Assembly: GCA_902806325.1 (NCBI GenBank)
Contig: CADCWE010000064.1
Location: 1-37,205 of the forward strand
Length of the DNA: 37,205 bases
Reading direction: 5' to 3'
Origin: an uncultured Thermomicrobiales bacterium
GTDB lineage: Bacteria; Chloroflexota; Chloroflexia; Thermomicrobiales; UBA6265
Of this stretch, positions 31,540 to 37,205 are shown one piece after another. The notes beneath the pieces were generated by a model. The model did no database searches and was not told where the DNA came from. It worked only from the letters and a program-made list of their open reading frames with translations. Position 1 is the stretch's first letter, and each line of letters starts with the position of its first letter. Both the position numbers and the translations under genes were made by a program.

Positions 31540-32505
31540 TCACAATCCGTCTCCCGTGCCGAAGAACAGCGCGTCGACGTACGTTTCGGGGCGGAACTCG
31601 GCGAGGTCGGTGGCTTTCTCGCCGGTGCCGACGTAGGAGATCGGGGTGCCGAGTTCCTTGGCGACGGAGAAGGCGATCCCGCCTTTGGCGGTGCCGTCGA
31701 GCTTGGCGATCATGATGTCGGTGATCGTGACCGACTTGGCGAACTCTTTGGCCTGGACGAGGCCGTTTTGGCCGGTGGTGGCGTCGATCACGAGCAGTAC
31801 TTCCTGGGGCGCGGTCTCGACGTGGCGGACCATGATCTTGCGCAGCTTTTCGAGCTCGGCCATCAGGTTGTGCTTGGTGTGGAGGCGGCCGGCGGTGTCG
31901 ACGATCAGGACGTCGACGTTGCGGGCGTGGGCCGCGGCCATCGCGTCGAAGACCACCGCGCCGGGGTCGCCGTTCTGGGGACCGGCGATCACGGGGACCT
32001 GGCGGCGCTCGCCCCAAACCTTGAGCTGGTCGATCGCGGCGGCGCGAAACGTGTCGCCGGCGGCCAGCATCACGCTGCGGCCGAACCGCTGGTGGTAGGC
32101 GGCCAGCTTGGCGATGGTCGTGGTTTTGCCGACGCCATTGACCCCGACGACCATGATCACGAACGGGACGCCGCGCTGGAGGATTTTCACCGTCCGGTTG
32201 CGGGTCGCCAACTCCAGCAGTTCGATCATCTCCTGGCGCAGCACCTCGCGGGCGTCGGCGGGGTCCTTGATCCGTTCCCGGTCGACCGTGGCGCGCAACT
32301 CGGCGACCAGTTTCTGGCTGACGTCCCAACCGACGTCGGCCTGGATCAGCAGCATCTCCAAGTCTTCGTAGAGGTCGTCGTCGAGGGCGTTCCGGTCGAA
32401 GAGGCGGGTGATCTCGGAGAAGACGCCACGGCGGGTCTTTTCAAGGCCCTGCTCGAGCAAGACATCCGGCTCGCTTTTGCGTCGGAAGAGGCGGCTGAAA
32501 ACCAA
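31540..32505 (-). CDS. ftsY: Signal recognition particle receptor FtsY
   Basis: FtsY is the membrane-associated GTPase that docks SRP. The 321-residue protein lacks the long acidic A domain of enterobacteria and starts close to its N domain (VFSRLFRRKSEPDVLLEQGLEKTR). The G domain has MVVGVNGVGKTTTIAKLA, LAAGDTFRAAAIDQL, VDTAGRLHTKHNLM, AKLDGTAKGG and the terminal YVGTGEKATDLAEFRPETYVDALF. TTG 32505 is preferred, since AAGGAG lies just upstream; an in-frame GTG at 32526 would add seven residues. The short form is usual for Gram-positive-like and Chloroflexota genomes. Confidence 0.95.
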   Translation of the reverse strand: MVFSRLFRRKSEPDVLLEQGLEKTRRGVFSEITRLFDRNALDDDLYEDLEMLLIQADVGWDVSQKLVAELRATVDRERIKDPADAREVLRQEMIELLELATRNRTVKILQRGVPFVIMVVGVNGVGKTTTIAKLAAYHQRFGRSVMLAAGDTFRAAAIDQLKVWGERRQVPVIAGPQNGDPGAVVFDAMAAAHARNVDVLIVDTAGRLHTKHNLMAELEKLRKIMVRHVETAPQEVLLVIDATTGQNGLVQAKEFAKSVTITDIMIAKLDGTAKGGIAFSVAKELGTPISYVGTGEKATDLAEFRPETYVDALFFGTGDGL

Positions 32506-32583
32506 CGGGGACTCCTTCTGGAACACGCCGAAACGCGGGCGAGATCGCGGCGCCGAAGTATAGCCTGGGGTGATCGGCGCACG

Positions 32584-32616
32584 AAAAAGCCCTACCCCGA
32601 AGAACCAAGGAAGGGC
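32584..32616 (-). terminator. Intrinsic terminator of the winged-helix/membrane protein operon
   Basis: On the minus strand GCCCTTCC (32616-32609) pairs with GGTAGGGC (32596-32589) with one mismatch, followed by five T residues (32588-32584). It begins six bases past the regulator stop. Confidence 0.65.
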
Positions 32617-32621
32617 CGCCG

Positions 32622-33008
32622 CTATGCCCGTCGCGTCGCCTGGATCAGCGCTTCCATGTGGTCGAGGTAGCGTTCGAGGGCGCGGCGGCCGGCCGGGGTC
32701 AGGCGGAACTCGGTCCGGGGGGGGCGGTTGTCGACCTGCTTGTGGGCGACGATGTAGGCGGCTTCTTCGAGCTTGCGGGCGTGGACGCTGAGGTTGCCGT
32801 CGGTGGCGCCGAGCAGGGCTTTAAGGTCGTTGAAGCTGAGGGCGTCGTTGACGGCGAGGGCGCTAACGATCCCGAGCCGCAGCCGCTCGTGGATCAGGCG
32901 GTCGAGGTCGAGGTCGAGCCCCGGCAAGGTGGACGCGCGGTCCCCGGCCACGTCGCGGAGAACGAGGTCGGGGCGGGGATCGTCGCGGGCGGCGGACCGG
33001 CTGCTCAT
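32622..33008 (-). CDS. Winged-helix transcriptional regulator
   Basis: The 128-residue protein holds a single winged-helix DNA-binding domain. Its parts are LIHERLRLGIVSALAVNDALSFNDLKALLGATDGNLSVHARKLEEAAYI (helix-turn-helix), then the wing PPRTEFRLTPAGRRALERYLDHMEAL. This is the MarR/ArsR-like 'DNA-binding domain, transcriptional regulator' layout, in which a short regulator recognises DNA and often controls its neighbour. It starts four bases after the stop of the upstream membrane protein gene, so the two form a regulator-membrane protein pair. No ligand-binding domain or Cys metal site is visible. Confidence 0.85.
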   Translation of the reverse strand: MSSRSAARDDPRPDLVLRDVAGDRASTLPGLDLDLDRLIHERLRLGIVSALAVNDALSFNDLKALLGATDGNLSVHARKLEEAAYIVAHKQVDNRPPRTEFRLTPAGRRALERYLDHMEALIQATRRA

Positions 33009-33012
33009 CGCC

Positions 33013-33633
33013 TCAGCCTCCGTGCTTCCGGGCGATCCAGGCGCCGAACCCGAGGTGGAGGCCGCCGAAGCCGAGCGCCAACCAGGCGTCGGCCCACTCC
33101 ACCGGAGTGAACGCGGCCAGACCTCCGAGAACGATGAACGTGCTGCCCATCACCGGTAGGGTGCGAACCGAAAACGCACCGCCGGTGACGACGGCGGTGC
33201 CATAGACCAGGAGCCAAACGCCCGGCACCAGCGCCAGTTGATCGGCGCGGACCAGGGCGACGGTCAGCACGCCGCCGACCAGCATCGGCGGCGCAAAGCT
33301 GAGCGCGAGGCGCCGTCCCGGGCCAGCCAGGAGCGGCACCCCGGCCGCCCGGGCCTTGAACGCCACGGTGGCGGCGGCGATGCCGAACGCGAGCGCGGCT
33401 TCACCGAGCCAAATCACGAGCCACCCGGTGGAGCGATCCAACCCGGCGGCGAGCGCGGCGGCGACCAGCGCGGTGATCCCGATCGCGAACAGGCCGCGGC
33501 CGGAGATCGCCGTGAACGAGGCGGCGCGCTCCATCGTCGCCCGGATGAAGCGCAGATCGTCGACCGCCCGCAAGTGGAGCGGGGTCGGGGGGAGCGGTTC
33601 GGGGTCGCGGCGAAGCGGTTGGATGACGGCCAT
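33013..33633 (-). CDS. Six-helix membrane protein paired with the winged-helix regulator
   Basis: The 206-residue protein has an N-terminal cytosolic segment (LRFIRATMERAASFTAISG) and about six helices, including GLFAIGITALVAAALAAGL, LVIWLGEAALAFGIAAATVAF and VWLLVYGTAVVTGGAFSV. I recognise no named family. The conserved-looking MERAxSFTAxSG element precedes the first helix. ATG 33633 is used; an in-frame GTG at 33648 is an alternative, and neither has a clear ribosome site. Its stop lies four bases before the regulator's start, and one terminator closes the pair. It may be the target or the sensor partner of that regulator. Confidence 0.75.
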   Translation of the reverse strand: MAVIQPLRRDPEPLPPTPLHLRAVDDLRFIRATMERAASFTAISGRGLFAIGITALVAAALAAGLDRSTGWLVIWLGEAALAFGIAAATVAFKARAAGVPLLAGPGRRLALSFAPPMLVGGVLTVALVRADQLALVPGVWLLVYGTAVVTGGAFSVRTLPVMGSTFIVLGGLAAFTPVEWADAWLALGFGGLHLGFGAWIARKHGG

Positions 33634-33948
33634 GGGGGAAGGGTACACCGTCGGTGCGGGGCGTCAACCGGACAACCGGACGAACCGGACAACGGGAGCA
33701 TGGACTCGGCATGGATCGCACGCGACAATGGTAGGATCGGTGCGATCGCGTGCGTTCGGGGACGCCGTCTCCTCGCCATCCGGAGCGTACCGGAGCATCT
33801 CCTGCCGCGGCGGCGTTCCCGTCATTCTCCCGGTGGCGTCGGAGTCGAAACGTCGCCTGAGCGTGAGATTCGTCGCTTCGCTCGCAATGGCCTTGTGCCC
33901 GAGTGAACTCGCGTTCCCACCGATATCCAACCGGAGGGCGAAGGGCAC
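33634..33948. other. 315-base non-coding spacer with short repeats and a dyad
   Basis: The divergent spacer between the membrane protein and the MFS gene has three CCGGAC units (33668-33690). It also has an inverted repeat CGCACGCGA (33717-33725) / TCGCGTGCG (33746-33754) that encloses TAGGAT (33732-33737), a -10-like hexamer. If that is a promoter, the MFS leader would be about 200 bases. Nothing else was recognised. Confidence 0.35.
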
Positions 33949-35139
33949 ATGCCGCGGTCGGGCTTGTTGGTCGCGGTCTACGTGCCGACGGCGTTGCTGG
34001 CCTTCGGGCAGGGGTTGTTGCTGGCGACGCTGCCGCTGCACGCGGCGAATTTTGGGGTCTCGACCTTCTTGATCAGTTTGGCGGTGGCGGCGGCGGCGCT
34101 GGGGACGTTGGTGACCGACGTCCCGGCCGGGGCGCTGCTGGCCCAGATCGGGTTGCGGCGGGCGATGCTGGTCGGGTCGGGACTGGTGGCCCTGCCGACG
34201 CTGGTGCTCGGGTTCGGCGGCGGCTACGAGGTGCTGCTGGTGCTGCGGGTACTGTCCGGGATCGGGACGGCGCTCTGGGCACTGTCGCGCCACGCCTACA
34301 TCACCGAGTCCGTGCCGAACGCGAGCCGGGGTCGCTCGCTCTCCGTCTTCGGCGGCATTAACCGGATCGGGACGCTGGCGGGGCCGGCGGTCGGTGGGGT
34401 GCTCGGCGAGGCGCTCGGGCTACGGGCGGCGTTCGTCGCCTCCGGCGTGTTGGGGCTGGTCGCGCTGGGATTGGCGGCGCGCTACGTCAGGCCGGGCGCG
34501 CAATCCGCCGGGGCATCCACCCGCCGGACGCGCTGGACCACGGTCGGGCGGTTGCTGCGAACGAACCGGCGTGATCTTTCGGCGGCGGCGGTGGCCCAAA
34601 CCTGCGCCCAGACGATCCGGGCCGGGCGGCAGTTGATCATTCCGCTCTACGGGGCGGTCACGCTGGGATTAGACGCGGCCGAGATCGGCTTCATCATGAC
34701 CTTTGCGGCGCTGCTGGACGTGGCGATGTTCGTGCCCGCGGGGATGGTGATGGACCGCTTCGGGCGCAAGGTCGCGGCGGTGCCCAGCTTCGCCGTGATG
34801 GCGTTTGGGGTGGCGTTGATCCCGCTCGCGACGGGGTACCTGGGGTTGCTGCTGGCGGCGGCGGTCGTCGGCTTCGGCAACGGGATGGGGTCGGGGACGA
34901 TGATGACCTTGGGCGCGGATCTGGCGCCGCCGGGGGCGACCGGGGAGTTCCTCGGTTTATGGCGCCTGATCGGCGACGCCGGGGCGGTCGGCGGGCCGCT
35001 GGTGGTTGGGGCCATGGCGGCGGCCTTCGGGCTGAAGGGGAGCGCCTACGCGCTGGCCGCGGTCGGGTTGGCGGCGACGCTGACCTTCGCCCTGTTGGTC
35101 AAGGAAACGCGGGTCACGCCGTTGGAACCGGCCACCTGA
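33949..35139 (+). CDS. Major facilitator superfamily transporter
   Basis: The 396-residue protein has about twelve helices in two six-helix halves. TALLAFGQGLLLATLPLHAAN is the first helix. The cytosolic loop between helices 2 and 3, PAGALLAQIGLRRAMLVGSGL, follows the MFS G-x-L-x-D-R-G-R-R pattern loosely, and its partner in the second half is AGMVMDRFGRKVAAVPSF. The layout is that of a drug/small-molecule exporter (DHA-type) with no substrate clue. ATG 33949 follows GGAGGGCGAAGGG. It reads toward the LigB-like gene with 25 bases between, so they may share a transcript. Confidence 0.9.
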   Translation: MPRSGLLVAVYVPTALLAFGQGLLLATLPLHAANFGVSTFLISLAVAAAALGTLVTDVPAGALLAQIGLRRAMLVGSGLVALPTLVLGFGGGYEVLLVLRVLSGIGTALWALSRHAYITESVPNASRGRSLSVFGGINRIGTLAGPAVGGVLGEALGLRAAFVASGVLGLVALGLAARYVRPGAQSAGASTRRTRWTTVGRLLRTNRRDLSAAAVAQTCAQTIRAGRQLIIPLYGAVTLGLDAAEIGFIMTFAALLDVAMFVPAGMVMDRFGRKVAAVPSFAVMAFGVALIPLATGYLGLLLAAAVVGFGNGMGSGTMMTLGADLAPPGATGEFLGLWRLIGDAGAVGGPLVVGAMAAAFGLKGSAYALAAVGLAATLTFALLVKETRVTPLEPAT

Positions 35140-35164
35140 ACGGACGATCCGAAAGGAGACGACG

Positions 35165-36031
35165 ATGCCGCTGGTCTTCGCCTGTATCGCGCCGCACGGG
35201 TTTCCGTTGATCCCCGACCTCAGCCCCGACGCCGAAGGGGCGATGCCGACGCGCGCGGCGTTGGAGGAGGTCGGGCGCCGGGCGGCGGCGGCCGGGGTCG
35301 AGGCGCTGATCGTGGCTGGGCCGCACGGGGTCCGGGTCGAAGGGGCGATCTGCCTCGGCTACGGGGCGCGGGCGGTGGGCACCCTGCAGTGGAAGGGGCG
35401 GCAGGTGGAGATGAACGTGCCGACCGACCCGGCGCTGGTCGACGCGTTGACGGCGGAAGCGGGGCTGCGCGGGATCCCGGTCGCGTTGGCGAGCTACGGC
35501 GGGAACCGGAGAGAGCAGAGCGCGGTGCCGCTGGACTGGGGCGCCCTGGTCCCGCTCTGGTTTCTGGGGCACGGCCGGAATATGCCGGGCAGCGGGGACG
35601 TGTTGGGCGAGCGACCGAGGGAAGATTCCGGACCGCCGGTGGCGGTGGCGACGCCGTCGCGGCGGTTGGGGCGGGACGTGATGGTCGAGTTCGGGCGGGC
35701 GATCGCCGCGGTGGCGAAGTCGGAACCGCGACGGATCGGGTTCGTGGCGTCCTGCGATTGGGCGCACACCCACCGGGCGGACGGCCCGTACGGCTTCCAC
35801 CCGGCGGCGGAGACGGTGGACCGGCTGGTGGTCGAGGCGATCCGGGAAGGGCGCCCGGGAAGTTTGATCGGGTTGGACGAGGGGTTGGTCGAGGACGGGG
35901 CGATCGACGGGTTGTGGCAGACGCTGATGCTGGCGGGGGCACTGGAGGAGACGGGGTTGGTCGGGGAGCTGCTTTCCTACGAGGCGCCGACCTACTACGG
36001 GATGCTGGTGGCGGCGTACGGGGTGGGATAA
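35165..36031 (+). CDS. LigB/MEMO-like class III extradiol dioxygenase-family protein
   Basis: The 288-residue protein has the LigB-family layout. A start LVFACIAPHGFPLIPDLSP carries the first His; ALIVAGPHGVRV is the second site; VDALTAEAGLRGIPVALASYGG follows; then PLDWGALVPLWFL. In catechol dioxygenases the last motif reads xDHGxxVPL, but here DWG replaces DHG, so a base-acting or ligand His is absent. RRIGFVASCDWAHTH is also family-like and contains a candidate late His pair. It may be a dioxygenase of altered site or a MEMO-like protein of unknown role. ATG 35165 has AAAGGAG seven bases upstream. Confidence 0.78.
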   Translation: MPLVFACIAPHGFPLIPDLSPDAEGAMPTRAALEEVGRRAAAAGVEALIVAGPHGVRVEGAICLGYGARAVGTLQWKGRQVEMNVPTDPALVDALTAEAGLRGIPVALASYGGNRREQSAVPLDWGALVPLWFLGHGRNMPGSGDVLGERPREDSGPPVAVATPSRRLGRDVMVEFGRAIAAVAKSEPRRIGFVASCDWAHTHRADGPYGFHPAAETVDRLVVEAIREGRPGSLIGLDEGLVEDGAIDGLWQTLMLAGALEETGLVGELLSYEAPTYYGMLVAAYGVG

Positions 36032-36039
36032 GGGCGCGC

Positions 36040-36101
36040 GGGCACGGCATGCCGTCCCCGTACGGGGGTCATCGCGGGGAGGGGCGCGGCATGCCGTGCC
36101 C
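36040..36101. repeat. Two GGCATGCC-core palindromes (copies 2 and 3)
   Basis: Copies at 36040-36059 and 36082-36101 each differ by one base from the perfect palindrome at 27899-27918. They fill the spacer between the LigB-like gene and radC. The ATG at 36091, an alternative radC start, is the centre of the second one. Confidence 0.7.
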
Positions 36102-36114
36102 ATCGGAGGACGGC

Positions 36115-36813
36115 GTGGCGTACGGGCTGGGAATCAAGGAGTTGGCGGAGGACGAGCGACCGCGGGAGAAGTTGCGGTTGCGGGGCGCGCCGTCGCTGTC
36201 GAACGGGGACCTGTTGGCGATCTTGCTGAACACGGGGTTGAAGGGCGAGCCGGTGACGGCGGTGGCGCAGCGGCTGCTGGTCGAGCACGGCGGGTTGACG
36301 GGGTTGATGCGGTTGGACGTGACGGAGTTGGCGGCGATTCGGGGCCTGGGCGAGGCGAAGGCGGCGAAGCTGAAGGCGGCGCTGGAGCTGGCGAGCCGGT
36401 TGGTCGCCTTGGGGCCGGAACGGCCCCAGATCGGGACGCCGGACGACGTGGTCAACCTGATCGGGATCGAGATGGCGGCGCTGGAGCAGGAGCAACTGCG
36501 GACGGTGCTGCTGGACACGAAGCACCGCGTCCAGGCGATCCGCACCATCTACCAGGGCACGGTCAACCAGGCCCAGGTCCGCGTCGCCGAGGTCTTTCGC
36601 GACGCGATCCGGCACAACGCGGTCGCGGTGGTCGTCGTCCACAACCACCCCTCCGGCGACCCAACCCCTTCGGCGGCCGACGTGGCGCTGACGGCGGAAC
36701 TGGCGAAGGCAGGGGCGCTGCTGGACGTCGAGGTGTTGGACCACCTGATCATCGGGCACAGGCGGCACGTTTCGCTGCGGCGGCTGGGGCTGGGGTTCGC
36801 CGGGGGGCGGTGA
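36115..36813 (+). CDS. radC: RadC-family JAB/MPN domain protein
   Basis: The 232-residue protein has the RadC N-terminal helix-hairpin-helix region (KELAEDERPREKLRLRGAPSLSNGDLLAILLNTG, AIRGLGEAKAAKLKAALELASR). The C-terminal JAB metallo-domain has the zinc motif VVVVHNHPSGDPTPSAADVALT and ends EVLDHLIIGHRRHVSLR. The family was named for DNA repair, but its role is unsettled. Start is ambiguous. GTG 36115 gives VAYGLGIKEL, matching relatives, with GGAGGA only four bases before it. ATG 36091 has GGGGAGGGG at a better distance but lies inside a palindromic repeat and adds eight residues. Confidence 0.92.
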   Translation: MAYGLGIKELAEDERPREKLRLRGAPSLSNGDLLAILLNTGLKGEPVTAVAQRLLVEHGGLTGLMRLDVTELAAIRGLGEAKAAKLKAALELASRLVALGPERPQIGTPDDVVNLIGIEMAALEQEQLRTVLLDTKHRVQAIRTIYQGTVNQAQVRVAEVFRDAIRHNAVAVVVVHNHPSGDPTPSAADVALTAELAKAGALLDVEVLDHLIIGHRRHVSLRRLGLGFAGGR

Positions 36814-36940
36814 AGGGCAGCCGGCGGACGATGACCGGGTTGGTTCTGATCGTCGTTTCCTCGGCCAACCCTTGCGGCTCATCGCCGCGATGCCGCTACC
36901 GTTCCGTCGGCGCTGGTACAGCAGACAAGGAGACACCGAC

Positions 36941-37205
36941 ATGGAAACCCGACGCGGCTTCGGCGTCGCCGGAGCCCTCGATCACACCGTCGTGCGGGAG
37001 ATCGCGAGGGCGGCAGAGGACGCTAGGTATGCGACGTTCTGGGCCAACGACACGCTGGGGGGCGACGGATTGGCGGCGTTGGCGGCCGCTGCCGAGGTGA
37101 CGGAAACGATCCGCCTTGGGGTCGGGGTGATTCCGCTGGACCGGCAAGGGCCGGAGCGGATCGCGGCGCGGGTGCGGGAGTTGGGGTTGCCGGAAGGGCG
37201 GCTCG
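36941..37205 (+). CDS. Luciferase-like (LLM) flavin-dependent oxidoreductase, N-terminal part (runs off window end)
   Basis: The frame begins METRRGFGVAGALDH and is open to the window end with 88 codons. It continues EIARAAEDARYATFWANDT, LAALAAAAEVTETIRLGVGVIPLD and PERIAARVRELGLPEGRL. The EDARYATFW and IRLGVGVIPL pattern is that of the TIM-barrel LLM class, such as F420- or FMN-dependent oxidoreductases that oxidise organic substrates. ATG 36941 follows AAGGAGA at 36928-36934. Too little is present to choose cofactor or substrate. Confidence 0.78.
   Translation, partial: METRRGFGVAGALDHTVVREIARAAEDARYATFWANDTLGGDGLAALAAAAEVTETIRLGVGVIPLDRQGPERIAARVRELGLPEGRL

Noticed and set aside
1-37205. 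CRISPR array, tRNA, rRNA, SRP RNA or tmRNA genes
   Set aside because: No regularly spaced repeats with unique spacers, no TPsiC-like cloverleaf and no conserved rRNA stretch were noticed on reading. A covariance-model scan was not possible.

Overview
This is a gene-dense, very GC-rich bacterial window. Operons are short, GTG and TTG starts are common, and UGA is used as an ordinary stop in several genes (phoU and pstC end in TGA). The gene mix suggests a Chloroflexota lineage, probably Thermomicrobia/Sphaerobacter-like: a pst operon behind a lone PhoB-type regulator, metal permeases with winged-helix tails, a DUF4388 protein, CoaX, and a glutaredoxin with UGA at the active site. That placement is inference from family resemblance; no rRNA or tRNA gene was seen to confirm it.

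Layout. 1-370: the 3' end of an IS630-type transposase next to a shortened DUF4388 gene. 485-2342 (minus): an aminoglycoside-phosphotransferase-like kinase and type III pantothenate kinase (coaX). 2494-3789: a membrane-anchored S41 (CtpA-type) protease, ending at a strong hairpin that faces a small zinc-ribbon gene. 4255-10044: the phosphate block, with PHO-box-like 11-bp repeats, a PhoB-type regulator, pstS, an intercistronic hairpin, pstC-pstA-pstB-phoU and an intrinsic terminator. 10127-13109 (minus): a degenerate receiver domain behind a large M14 metallopeptidase. 13252-15441: a SprT-like protein, a secreted Thr/Pro-rich protein with a lytic-transglycosylase-like core, and a tiny membrane protein. 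15608-22438: a glycogen-debranching-type glycosidase, a YesL/DUF624-like membrane protein and a sugar ABC importer (two permeases and a binding protein with an in-frame TAA near its C-terminus) with no local ATPase. 22682-23865: trmH and an MgtC-family protein.

23988-29731 (minus) is a metal-uptake operon: lipoprotein binding protein, ATPase, two permeases each with a C-terminal winged-helix extension, and a DtxR/MntR-family repressor. Just downstream, beyond a perfect 50-bp palindrome, is a glutaredoxin-PDZ fusion. Its CPWC active site reads UGA-Pro-Trp-Cys, and a bSECIS-like stem-loop starts 16 nt after the UGA. This candidate selenoprotein is the most notable item in the window. 29958-32505: the signal-recognition pair ffh and ftsY. 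32622-33633: a winged-helix regulator coupled to a membrane protein. 33949-37205: an MFS transporter, a LigB/MEMO-like protein, RadC and the start of a luciferase-like flavin oxidoreductase.

The intergenic regions are rich in perfect palindromes and dispersed hairpin repeats. Families with a CCCTCTCCC/GGGAGAGGG stem, a GGCATGCC core and a heptanucleotide tandem repeat each occur, several at gene ends. Both the phosphate and the sugar importer carry a strong hairpin just after the binding-protein gene and before the first permease, which suggests a shared way of making more binding protein than permease.
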